From NCBI GenBank assembly GCA_049652745.1, contig JBASEY010000038.1, forward strand, positions 1-15,961: a stretch of DNA of 15,961 nucleotides. The letters are read 5' to 3'. The position numbers and the translations under genes are program-made. Positions 7,201 through 14,586 of this stretch are shown here, piece by piece (the stretch's first letter is position 1; every line of letters begins with the position of its first letter). This stretch comes from JBASEY01 sp049652745 (GTDB taxonomy: Bacteria > CSSED10-310). The notes below the pieces were generated by a model that worked only from the letters and a program-made list of their open reading frames with translations, was not told the origin of the DNA and did not search any database.

Positions 7201-8970
7201 ATGCCGACTTTTCAGTTTGGGGGCATTGTGAAAATAAAAAAAGTTATCGCTTTTTGGGGATTTCTGTCGTTTACAGGAGCCGCTTTGGCTGTTGAAACGT
7301 CGATCTGGATGGCGGATTCATACGGTTCCGAGATGGTTTACCGATCGGGTACATCGATTGTCGAGCGGTACCATAAAGGTCTTGGCGCCTTGAGCGACGA
7401 AGAGCAAGCCTTTGCTTTGCAGGCCTTGAACGAACCGAAACGCTCAGAGGGGTTTTTTCAATCGACCAAATTTCCTTTGAGAAGCCATTATCCGTCTGAA
7501 GAATTTCAAGATTTGGCTGAACGCATCCTGAAAATCGCTGAAGAATGCTGGGAGGTGCAGGTCACTCGGTGGGGGTTTCCGCCGCCGCCGCCGGATTGCG
7601 GTTATGATGATTCCGACGACATGGATATCCATATTGTGTCGCTCCCTGCCGGAGTGGGCGGTTACGCAGCCTTCAGGTGTTATGACGAATCGACGCCGTA
7701 CACCGTAGCGGCAAGCTTTATCGGCCTGTCGGACGCATTGCCGGAAGCCTTTCTTCGGAGCGCGGTTGCACATGAATTCAATCATGTACTACAAAATGCG
7801 ATCGACTATTGGGAGTCCATCACTTTCAAGGAATATACCTCAACCTGGGCCATGGAATGGATGTACCCGGAAGATGACCAGTATTTTCAATTTCTTAAAG
7901 CTTATCAGAGAAATCCTCATCTGCCGATGAATCATTTCAGTCAGACGAATACGTATCAATATGGCGCCGGTATTTTCCTGCACTTTTTGTCTGAGTATTA
8001 CGGTGGAGGAGACCCGCAGATCGTTCTGGATGTCTGGAATGCCTGTCGGCAGACAGAATTTTACAATGCTCCGGATTTCATCGACGGACTCAAAGTGGTG
8101 ATTCCAGAATACTCAAAGGGCGTCGATACATTTGCTGATATGATGGCGGAATATGCTGTGTGGCGAACCATAACTTCATCACGTGATGATGGTGTTCACT
8201 TCGCCGATGGCTGCAAATGGGCGCCGGGAGCCGAAGTGGTTATGGATACTGAAATCGATCTGGGAGGATCATGGCCCAAAACGATGACGCCGGACAAGCC
8301 GCCGCTCGATTATGGATTCAGCTATTGCCGTCTTGTCAATCCGGTGTCTGCGCCGGATGGCATCCTGCTGGAATTTTCCGGTGATGAGGCGGTCGACTGG
8401 GTGGTGGTGCTGGTCGAATGCAGAAATAATCATACCTTGCATATCAAACACCGAATGGAAATCAGTGACGCAAAAGGTAAACTGATGTTGACACCCGTGA
8501 TGCTTGAAAACGCCGATGAGTTTATTGTCGGCGTCGTCAATCTGTCCAACGACGAGTTTGATACCAATCAGACCGGTGAAAAACGTGACTATGCATTGAC
8601 ACTGCGTAAAGCCGCCCCAAAAACATCCATAAGACTATGGACGGATTCCCCGATGACCGGCCCGGGGATGGATTATGTGTTGAACCTTGAAATGGAGTAT
8701 TACGGACAACCGACAGAACTTGACTTGTGGCTGTTTGTCGAAATCGAAGGGTGTTTCTTCTCACTGTTTACAAATTCCGATGGAATTCCTGTTCCGGTTG
8801 CCATACCGCTTCAAAATGCTTTCACGGTTACGACACCGATTTTTCAATTCACTATGCCGGAATTAGAGACGGAAATACCGATTCGATGGCATACAGCTCT
8901 ACTTTCAGATCAAACCGTCAATGATTATCGTGTTATTCGAAGCAACCTTCTGCCGAAGGTTCGTTTATAA
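7201..8970 (+). CDS. Exported gluzincin-type metalloprotease (HExxH)
   Basis: A 589-residue protein. A signal peptide ends at GAALA (about residue 30). The zinc motif is A-His191-Glu192-F-N-His195, followed by the third ligand Glu211 in FKEYTSTWAMEWMYPE; this layout matches the MXAN_6640-type putative metalloproteases with the pattern SEGTATWMED. The region before it (~95-190) carries DDMDIHIVSLP, usual in that group. The last ~120 residues form a beta-sandwich that resembles the C-terminus of the next gene product. Start: ATG 7201 has only a weak binding site. GTG 7228, after GGGGG, gives a shorter, more classical signal peptide (KIKKVIAFWGFLSF) and may be the true start. The gene lies between the small periplasmic protein and the linker protein, with 13 bases to the next start, so cotranscription is likely. 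The substrate is unknown. Confidence 0.88.
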   Translation: MPTFQFGGIVKIKKVIAFWGFLSFTGAALAVETSIWMADSYGSEMVYRSGTSIVERYHKGLGALSDEEQAFALQALNEPKRSEGFFQSTKFPLRSHYPSEEFQDLAERILKIAEECWEVQVTRWGFPPPPPDCGYDDSDDMDIHIVSLPAGVGGYAAFRCYDESTPYTVAASFIGLSDALPEAFLRSAVAHEFNHVLQNAIDYWESITFKEYTSTWAMEWMYPEDDQYFQFLKAYQRNPHLPMNHFSQTNTYQYGAGIFLHFLSEYYGGGDPQIVLDVWNACRQTEFYNAPDFIDGLKVVIPEYSKGVDTFADMMAEYAVWRTITSSRDDGVHFADGCKWAPGAEVVMDTEIDLGGSWPKTMTPDKPPLDYGFSYCRLVNPVSAPDGILLEFSGDEAVDWVVVLVECRNNHTLHIKHRMEISDAKGKLMLTPVMLENADEFIVGVVNLSNDEFDTNQTGEKRDYALTLRKAAPKTSIRLWTDSPMTGPGMDYVLNLEMEYYGQPTELDLWLFVEIEGCFFSLFTNSDGIPVPVAIPLQNAFTVTTPIFQFTMPELETEIPIRWHTALLSDQTVNDYRVIRSNLLPKVRL

Positions 8971-8983
8971 AAAGGAGATTGTT

Positions 8984-10654
8984 ATGACGAGGAAAATTTT
9001 AAGTGTGGTTTTCATGGTGCTTTTGATTGCACCGGCATCGCTGGCGGCGCCGAAATGGCTGGTCAACGATGGATTTGGCGAAGGTGGTATGGCCTATTAC
9101 CAACAAGGGTTTATTGCCAATGAAATCCTGGCATCGGTTTTCGTGCCTGATCCTGGAGATTATCCGGCCAAATTGACAAAAGTGCATACCCTGGTACAGG
9201 ACGGAACACCAGGGGGCGGAGCCCAAGAAATTTTTGTTCTATATATTTGGCAGGATAACGGCGTTTTGCAACCCGGTACTCTTCTTTATAGTGAGGGATA
9301 TCTTCTAGTTGCCGCAGATGCCTTTAACGAAGCTGATTTATCCGAATTGGACATCGTGATTCCGAGCGGAAATATTCGTGTTGGATGGGAATTTGTCGAA
9401 AATCCGCCGCCGAGTTTCTGTCGCGATGCCGATGGCAATATCAAGCCTCATCGAAATTTGATCTATGGTGAGATATTTGGCGTTTGGAAATGGGTTTGGT
9501 CGGAAAACGCCGGACTTCAGGGGGATTGGATACACCGATTACAGATCGATACCAATTACAGTGGTGCGACACCAACGCCTGTGCCGACGGCTACACCTAC
9601 CTGGACGCCGGTTCCTACAGACACACCCACTCCTTTGCCGACCGATACGCCGACTCCCGAACCTACTGATACGCCGACTAATACGCCAACCCCAACTCCA
9701 ACGGAAGAGCCGTCACCGGGAACACCGACCGTGCCGCCGGAAACCCAGACCCCTGAACCCACGCTGACTCCAACGCCCCTGCCTACAGATACACCGATCC
9801 CCACGGATACCCCGGCTTTTACTCCAACCAACACACCTACTGATATCCCGACTGCTACACCGACCGAAATCCCGACAGCTACACCTACTCAAATCCCGAC
9901 CGACACACCTACACCGGTTCCGCCGACACCGACGCCGGACGATGGAGCGATTTACTGGGATAAAGAGACGTATTTCGGTCCGGATGCCCGAGGAATTCTG
10001 ACTGTCGAGGATTGGGATCTCGATACCGATCCGCTTGTGCAGGAAACAGTGAATGTGCATGTCTGGAGCCAGCAAAACGATCCCTACCCGGGTGGTTTGG
10101 TCGTGACATTATATGAAACCGGCACCTCCAGTCGTACGTTCCGTTCGATCGTTCCGCACATCGGATTCGGACCGGCTACTCTTCCCAGTGAGAACATTAT
10201 CGGCGTGACTGATGGAGAGCGCGTATTTGCCCGTTATTTGGACAAATCATCAGGTGAAGAAAGAATAGCGGCTGCGCAATGGTTTGATGAAACGCTGAGC
10301 CTTGACCTTCAAATGCCTGCAAAATCGTTTGGTACAGGCGACATGCTGTGGTGTGATTTGTACTATACCAATACCGGGAAGACCGTCAACGTCGATCTTT
10401 ACGTGCTGTTACAGGTGTTCGATGAGTTCTTCAGTTATCCGACCTGGCCGAATCTCAACTCCGATCTAACCTATGAGACGATGACGATCGCCGCCGGTCA
10501 GGAAGGCACTGTTTCGATCATTCCAGCTTTTGAAGTGCCGCCGATCAGTCCGTTCGGTCCGATATATTTCTATGCGGCGATGTTTTCAGCCGGACACCTG
10601 GATATCGATTCATTGGTCACAAATGTCGATATAGCGGAATTCTATTTCCATTGA
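8984..10654 (+). CDS. Secreted surface protein with long Pro/Thr linker and two beta domains
   Basis: A 556-residue protein. ATG 8984 is chosen over an upstream in-frame ATG at 8921, because 8984 has a GGAG site six bases before it and begins the signal peptide (MTRKILSVVFMVLLIAPASLA). Residues ~22-193 are a beta-rich domain containing KPHRNLIYGE and GDWIHRLQIDTN. The same segments recur in the truncated gene at 11850-12209. Residues ~194-319 are an extreme Pro/Thr linker of PTDTPTP-type units. Residues ~320-432 are a beta domain with VEDWDLDTDP and DGERVFARY, homologous to the Cys-edged domain of the carboxypeptidase at 3255-6110. Residues ~433-556 are a last beta-sandwich (MPAKSFGTGD, LYVLLQVFDEFFSYP, IYFYAAMF) related to the protease C-terminus upstream. 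No catalytic residues, dockerin or membrane anchor are seen. It probably works as a cell-surface or matrix protein; its partner is unknown. It is the last gene of the unit, followed by a strong terminator. Confidence 0.88.
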   Translation: MTRKILSVVFMVLLIAPASLAAPKWLVNDGFGEGGMAYYQQGFIANEILASVFVPDPGDYPAKLTKVHTLVQDGTPGGGAQEIFVLYIWQDNGVLQPGTLLYSEGYLLVAADAFNEADLSELDIVIPSGNIRVGWEFVENPPPSFCRDADGNIKPHRNLIYGEIFGVWKWVWSENAGLQGDWIHRLQIDTNYSGATPTPVPTATPTWTPVPTDTPTPLPTDTPTPEPTDTPTNTPTPTPTEEPSPGTPTVPPETQTPEPTLTPTPLPTDTPIPTDTPAFTPTNTPTDIPTATPTEIPTATPTQIPTDTPTPVPPTPTPDDGAIYWDKETYFGPDARGILTVEDWDLDTDPLVQETVNVHVWSQQNDPYPGGLVVTLYETGTSSRTFRSIVPHIGFGPATLPSENIIGVTDGERVFARYLDKSSGEERIAAAQWFDETLSLDLQMPAKSFGTGDMLWCDLYYTNTGKTVNVDLYVLLQVFDEFFSYPTWPNLNSDLTYETMTIAAGQEGTVSIIPAFEVPPISPFGPIYFYAAMFSAGHLDIDSLVTNVDIAEFYFH

Positions 10655-10675
10655 TAGTCGAAACTTGATTTTTTT

Positions 10676-10713
10676 AGACTGCCTGTCTGTAATGGATAGG
10701 CAGTCTTTTTTTT
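10676..10713 (+). terminator. Rho-independent terminator after the surface-protein gene
   Basis: AGACTGCCTGTC (10676-10687) pairs with GATAGGCAGTCT (10695-10706), with one G-U pair, around a seven-base loop, followed by an eight-T tract. It closes the 6564-10654 unit. A weak TTGATT (10665-10670) and TGTAAT (10688-10693) with 17-base spacing overlap it and might start the next gene, but this is uncertain. Confidence 0.9.
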
Positions 10714-10739
10714 GAAAGGAGAAGAGGTGGGAAAGCGTT

Positions 10740-11828
10740 ATGAAATACAATACCTTGATTTTCATGCTGTCTATATTGGTTCTTATAAATGGTGCTCCGA
10801 TGGTCGCCCGCGAACTTAAACCAGAGCCTATCGCGACATTTTCGATCGTCGCCTGGGATCCTGAATACCGTGAATTCGGTGTGGCCGTTCAATCGAAATT
10901 TCTTGCGGTCGGCTCCGGGGTTCCTTTTGCCGCCGCCGATGTCGGCGCATTGGCCACTCAAGCATGGGGCAATATTTCTTATGGATGGGATGGAATGGAA
11001 TTGCTCAAATTGGGCGTCGATGCCGAAACGACGGTGAGGGTCTTAACCGGTAAAGATGAGTTTCGCGATTTCAGGCAACTTGGTGTGATCGATGCCGCCG
11101 GCCGCACGGCTGCGTTTACCGGTAAAGAATGCCAGGATTGGGCAGGCCATAAAACGGGAAAAAATTATACCGTTCAGGGTAATATCCTTGCCGGAAAAAA
11201 GGTTGTTGACGACATGGCCGATACGTTTGAGGAGACTGCCGGGCTTCCACTGGCCGAAAGATTGATCGCCGTTTTGAGAGCCGGGCAGGCGGCGGGTGGC
11301 GACACGCGAGGACGGCAATCAGCAGCGCTGTTGGTGGTGCGTGAAGCCGGCGGTTACAGCGGCCAGGATGACAAAGCCATCGATCTTCGCGTCGATGACC
11401 ATCCGGACCCGATCGAAGAGCTGTATAGGATTTATAATGTGCATATCAAAACGTTCGGACTGGTGTCCTATTTGCAATCCTCGACGGCTTTTGAAGATCA
11501 AAAGGATTCAGCCGCAGCGGACGCATGCCTGAAGCGAGCATTAAAAATTGCCGAGACGCTGCCGGATATCGAGGCGAGCTATCTGAATGCTGTCGCGTGG
11601 ACATTGGCTGAGAAAAACCTTGAACTCGATCGAGCCTTGAAACTGGCTGACAAAGCCGTTCAATTGGAGCCGAAAAGCCCCGAAATCATGGATACGCTCG
11701 CAACACTCTATTACTTGAGAGGATATATTGAACAAGCTGTTGAATGGCAGATGAAAGCGGTGGAATTAAAACCGGGCGATGCGTATTACAGTGATAAACT
11801 AAAGGATTGGCGGAAGCAGCTCGATTGA
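10740..11828 (+). CDS. DUF1028 (Ntn-hydrolase-like) protein with C-terminal TPR repeats
   Basis: A 362-residue protein. Residues ~30-245 match the DUF1028 family pattern: ATFSIVAWDPEYREFGVAVQ, KFLAVGSGVPFA, GALATQAWGNISYG, RQLGVIDAAGRTAAFTG, YTVQGNILAG, AAGGDTRGRQSAALLVVREA and LRVDDHPDP. Structures in this family suggest an N-terminal-nucleophile hydrolase fold, but the activity is unproven. Residues ~255-362 hold TPR-type helices (ASYLNAVAWTLAEKNLELDR, ALKLADKAVQLEPKSPEIMD, GYIEQAVEWQMKAVELKPGD), probably a protein-binding arm. The N-terminus (MKYNTLIFMLSILVLINGAP) is a likely signal peptide, so the mature protein is exported. A GAGGTGG sequence about ten bases upstream is the likely ribosome binding site. 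It stands alone after a terminator and faces the truncated gene at 11850. Confidence 0.93.
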   Translation: MKYNTLIFMLSILVLINGAPMVARELKPEPIATFSIVAWDPEYREFGVAVQSKFLAVGSGVPFAAADVGALATQAWGNISYGWDGMELLKLGVDAETTVRVLTGKDEFRDFRQLGVIDAAGRTAAFTGKECQDWAGHKTGKNYTVQGNILAGKKVVDDMADTFEETAGLPLAERLIAVLRAGQAAGGDTRGRQSAALLVVREAGGYSGQDDKAIDLRVDDHPDPIEELYRIYNVHIKTFGLVSYLQSSTAFEDQKDSAAADACLKRALKIAETLPDIEASYLNAVAWTLAEKNLELDRALKLADKAVQLEPKSPEIMDTLATLYYLRGYIEQAVEWQMKAVELKPGDAYYSDKLKDWRKQLD

Positions 11829-11849
11829 ACCTCGGTCAAACGGCACATC

Positions 11850-12209
11850 CTATGCCGATCGTTTCCCTCTAATGATCGACATCAGCATCAAAAATCCGAT
11901 CACGGTCAAAAGCAGTGCGGTGCCGATAGGTCCTGTCGTTGGAATCGGCGGTATCGGCGTCGGGGTCGGCGTGATCGTGGGTTCAGGCGTCTCCGTCGGC
12001 TCAGGAGTATCGGTCGGTTCCGGTGTTGGAGTATGGGTCGGGGTAGATGTCGGAGTCGCAGTAGCCGTGGCGACATTGGTGTCTATCTGAAGGCGATGAA
12101 TCCAGTTTCCTGAGACACCGACATCTTCTATCCAGTGCCATTGCCATGATCCACTACCCGTATCGCCGTAGATCAGGTTCCGATGGGGAATGGTTGCAGT
12201 ACTATCAGT
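11850..12209 (-). pseudogene. C-terminal remnant of a linker surface protein, 5' part lost to IS insertion
   Basis: The frame keeps PHRNLIYGD, WQWHWIEDVG and GNWIHRLQIDTN, clearly paralogous to residues ~150-190 of the protein at 8984-10654. A Pro/Thr linker (~40 residues), IPTTGP, a hydrophobic helix (GTALLLTVIGFLMLMSII) and a basic end RGKRSA follow. That end looks like a tripartite sorting or membrane-anchor signal. Upstream of base 12209 the similarity stops where the IS inverted repeat begins, and an in-frame stop lies inside the IS. The missing N-terminal half is not on the far side of the IS (13869 onward). A TTG within the IS could restart translation, but without a signal peptide the product is unlikely to function. 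The intact ancestor was probably anchored in the membrane by this tail. Confidence 0.85.
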
Positions 12210-12235
12210 CCTGATTTCCCCCAAATCTAATAACA
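12210..12235 (+). repeat. Left terminal inverted repeat of the second IS
   Basis: Begins CCTGATTTCCC and ends TAATAACA. It matches the reverse complement of 13843-13868 at 21 of 26 positions. The start coincides with loss of similarity in the interrupted gene, which fixes this end independently. Confidence 0.75.
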
Positions 12236-12261
12236 AGCCGCGCTAATCGTTGATTTTTCTA

Positions 12262-12300
12262 TTGACAGGTTTTGCAAACCATGTTATTATTAATAACATG
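12262..12300 (+). promoter_or_regulatory. Transposase promoter overlapped by a perfect palindrome; likely leaderless start
   Basis: TTGACA (12262-12267), a 17-base spacer and TATTAT (12285-12290) place transcription start at about 12297-12298, which is the ATG itself (12298). No ribosome binding site precedes that ATG. Bases 12280-12289 (CATGTTATTA) and 12291-12300 (TAATAACATG) form a perfect 10-bp inverted repeat around one T. It covers the -10 box and the start codon, an ideal place for a repressor, possibly the transposase itself. Confidence 0.65.
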
Positions 12301-13851
12301 AGCTACCAAGTCGAGCAAAAAATAGGAAAACACATTTACATCTATGAAGCCGAGGGATACTGGGATCCTGTTAAAAAACAAACCCGTCAAAAACGGACCT
12401 ATATCGGGAAAAAAGATCCCGTTACCGGGGAAATCGTAACACCAAGAAAATCACTTTCACCCAAGGCTTCTCGAGATTTTGGAGCGATCTATCTCCTGTA
12501 TACGCTGGCGAAAACCCATGGGTTGATTGCTCATTTAGAACGGGCATTTCCGGAAGAAGGACAGGATGTGTTTAATATGGCTGCCTTTCAATTATGTGAA
12601 GGAAAACCTTTTTATCTGATGAAGCCCTGGCTGGAAGCCACGCATATTGATAGCTTTACGATCGCCGACTCTCAGGCTATCAGCCGATTTTTCCAGGACC
12701 TGGGCCAACGGGAGAGTGACCGGCGGCACTTTATCGATCGATGGGCCTATGGTCAGCCGGCATCACGGGCTGTCGCGTTTGATATTACCTCCCTGTCGTC
12801 ACATGGCAAGCTGATCGATTTATTAGAATGGGGATATAACCGAGACGGCGAGAATCTCCCTCAGATCAATTTAGGAATTGTCATGCGGATTCCGGATGGT
12901 ATTCCGATGAGTTACCATATCTATCCCGGCAGTATCGCCGATGTCAGTACCTTGTCGAATATCATCAAAGAATTGGATAGCTGCGGTGTCAGTATTCGAC
13001 GGTTTGTCCTTGATCGAGGTTTTTTCAGTACGAGCAATATCATGGAATTATCACAAGAGAAGATCCCTTTCATCATACCCATGCCCTTTCGCTCGACTCT
13101 CGCCCACCAATTGCTTCTGGATACGCAGAAGGCATTACAATCTCCACAGCATGCTTTTATTCATCACGGGCAAGCGCTGTTTCATACGTCAAAAGAGATT
13201 CAGATTGGCGGCTATAAATGTATAGCGCATGTGTATTTTGATGAAGAGCGAAAAGCTCGGGAAACCAGTCATCTGATTCACCGACTGACAGAATTTGAAG
13301 CCTTTATGAGTCAACGGTCATTCGAGACGTTGGATGACGTCATGGCGGTCATAAACGATAAAGGTCGGGGACTGGGTTCGCTGTATACGATTCGTCTGGA
13401 AGGTGCCCAAGCGATACTGACCCGGAAAACCCGTACGTTAACTCGGATGATCAATCGTCATGGAAAGGTGATCCTTGTATCCAAGGCAAGCCGGTTGAGC
13501 CGTGATGAATTGATCTATCTGTATCGACGTCGGGACATGATCGAGAAGCTCTTTGATGTCATGAAAAATGAATTTGATTCCAACCGAATTCGGATTCATT
13601 CCCGAGATGCGCTTGAAGGTCGCTTGTTTATCATGTTTATCTCGATGATTCTCTATTTCATCCTCCAACACCGGATGCAGCAAAGTGAGTTTTTACATAA
13701 CTTCTCGGTAGCCGACATTATGGCTAAATTGAAGATTCTCAGAAGCGTTACCCTGTCGAATGGTAAAACCTATTTGACAGAAATGACAAAAAAACAAAGG
13801 GATATCCTGACGGCGTTCAATATACCTCTCCCCAAAAAACCATGTTATTAA
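12298..13851 (+). CDS. IS1634-family DDE transposase
   Basis: A 517-residue transposase that should move the 12210-13868 element. The catalytic triad is Asp162 (VAFDITSLSS), Asp239 (RFVLDRGFFS) and Glu416 (RRDMIEKLFDVMKNEFD). The N-terminal segment IYIYEAEGYWDPVKKQTRQK with RTYIGKKDPVTGE is typical of this branch. ATG 12298 starts at this conserved N-terminus. A longer reading from TTG 12250 would be translated from promoter sequence and is rejected. The stop codon TAA lies inside the right inverted-repeat region, so the gene fills the element tightly. Intact and possibly active. The decayed fragment at 14950-15168 is homologous to its last 75 or so residues. Confidence 0.93.
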   Translation: MSYQVEQKIGKHIYIYEAEGYWDPVKKQTRQKRTYIGKKDPVTGEIVTPRKSLSPKASRDFGAIYLLYTLAKTHGLIAHLERAFPEEGQDVFNMAAFQLCEGKPFYLMKPWLEATHIDSFTIADSQAISRFFQDLGQRESDRRHFIDRWAYGQPASRAVAFDITSLSSHGKLIDLLEWGYNRDGENLPQINLGIVMRIPDGIPMSYHIYPGSIADVSTLSNIIKELDSCGVSIRRFVLDRGFFSTSNIMELSQEKIPFIIPMPFRSTLAHQLLLDTQKALQSPQHAFIHHGQALFHTSKEIQIGGYKCIAHVYFDEERKARETSHLIHRLTEFEAFMSQRSFETLDDVMAVINDKGRGLGSLYTIRLEGAQAILTRKTRTLTRMINRHGKVILVSKASRLSRDELIYLYRRRDMIEKLFDVMKNEFDSNRIRIHSRDALEGRLFIMFISMILYFILQHRMQQSEFLHNFSVADIMAKLKILRSVTLSNGKTYLTEMTKKQRDILTAFNIPLPKKPCY

Positions 13852-13868
13852 AAATGCGGGAATTCAGG
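13843..13868 (-). repeat. Right terminal inverted repeat of the second IS
   Basis: Read on the minus strand it begins CCTGAATTCCCGCA and ends TAATAACA. It overlaps the last codons of the transposase. The adjoining CATGTTATTA (13841-13850) repeats the left arm of the promoter palindrome at 12280-12289. Confidence 0.75.
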
Positions 13869-14070
13869 ATCTAACTACCGTCCACGTGCATCCATGCTAA
13901 TGACTATTTTCCTTTGTTTCAATGGAGTGATCCATTCCACCGAGTTGAACGGACTCCCCTGGACCGGATGAATCTGATACCTGAAATCCGCTAGTTTAGC
14001 TTTGACAGCATCGGATTCGGAATTTTGTTGGGAGTATGAATTTGACAAGATTTTTGTCTTTTCTTTTATT
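13869..14070. other. Non-coding debris with an IS end-like sequence
   Basis: No supported gene. CCTGAAATCCGCTAGTTTA (13980-13998) resembles the terminal repeat of the neighbouring IS and nearly repeats 14921-14938. It is probably the end of another, mostly deleted IS1634-type element whose body lay to the right. A minus-strand open frame ending at 13875 has no start or ribosome binding site that would support it. Confidence 0.5.
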
Positions 14071-14242
14071 GTCTGAACACGATTACGGGATTAAAGGATT
14101 AACAGGATTAATCTCTTCTTTCTTGGAATCTAATCGTGCCCATCTTTGTAATCTTTGGAATCAGATTCAAACAGAGATCTATGGTAAGGAAACCATTTAT
14201 CAAAACTAGATTAACGTGTGGTCAGGTTTTGAAGACCGTCTA
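14071..14242 (+). repeat. Dispersed ~171-bp repeat, copy 1
   Basis: Starts GTCTGAACACGATTACGGGA and matches copy 2 at 15185-15355 along its full length. The first 31 bases are identical and the rest has diverged by substitutions. It contains three 9-base units (GGATTAAA, GGATTAACA, GGATTAATC), and an inverted pair CACGATTA (14078-14085) and TAATCGTG (14131-14138), which could fold. It has no coding potential. It may be a non-autonomous mobile repeat of the host lineage. Confidence 0.85.
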
Positions 14243-14400
14243 AAGTGAATCTTTTTGGGTCCAAAGGTAGGGAAAACTTAATAGTCAATCACAGCCGGAA
14301 GCGGTTTGTATCAACGAAACGGAAGAAATCCGACGATGATATCGGAGGAAACATACTTAAAATAGTCGAGGATCGAGCCTCTAAGAACGATGCTCCAAGG

Positions 14401-14586
14401 CTATTTCTCTCGCTCCATTACGACAATTATTTCATCGCGCGAAAGCCCGCGGATGCTGGCTGTGGCTATAGAAACAACAGCCCATCCTTCTTTTGCGTAC
14501 GAATTGATAATTTGCTCGAGTTTTTCGGGGTCGAATTTGCCGCTCAAGCATTGGTCTTTCTCTGTGAAAACTTTGTATTCTTTCAT
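14401..14586 (-). CDS. DUF4177 family small protein
   Basis: A 61-residue protein beginning MKEYKVFTE, with GKFDPEKLEQIINSYAKEGW and VVSIATAS, then a strand ending IIVVMEREK. This is the DUF4177 pattern (a short alpha/beta protein of unknown function whose consensus includes FDPEKLEELLNEYGAEGWEL), at its usual full length. AGAGGAAAG lies about five bases before the ATG. No signal peptide, so it is cytoplasmic. It is isolated among IS debris with no operon partner. The opposite-strand frame over the same bases is a shadow. Confidence 0.85.
   Translation of the reverse strand: MKEYKVFTEKDQCLSGKFDPEKLEQIINSYAKEGWAVVSIATASIRGLSRDEIIVVMEREK

Larger units (their letters stand above)
12210..13868 (+). 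mobile_element. IS1634-type insertion sequence, complete
   Basis: A 1659-bp element with one full transposase gene and imperfect 26-bp terminal inverted repeats (21 of 26 matching). It interrupts the minus-strand gene at 11850-12209 exactly at its left end. I found no clear target duplication: the flanks are ATCAGT on the left and ATCTAA on the right. Together with the absence of the other gene half, this suggests a later deletion or recombination at the right end. Confidence 0.8.

Noticed and set aside
9570..9940. Repetitive DNA that might suggest a CRISPR array or minisatellite
   Set aside because: The repetition comes from PTDTPTP-type linker codons with varied synonymous usage; there are no constant repeats with unique spacers.
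11838..11865. Terminator between the DUF1028 gene and the truncated minus-strand gene
   Set aside because: CGGCA and TGCCG can form only a 5-bp stem without a good T tract; too weak to call.
13875..14097. Minus-strand open frame ending ISMDARGR
   Set aside because: No start codon with a ribosome binding site, and it runs across IS-end debris into the dispersed repeat; it does not resemble the missing half of the interrupted gene.
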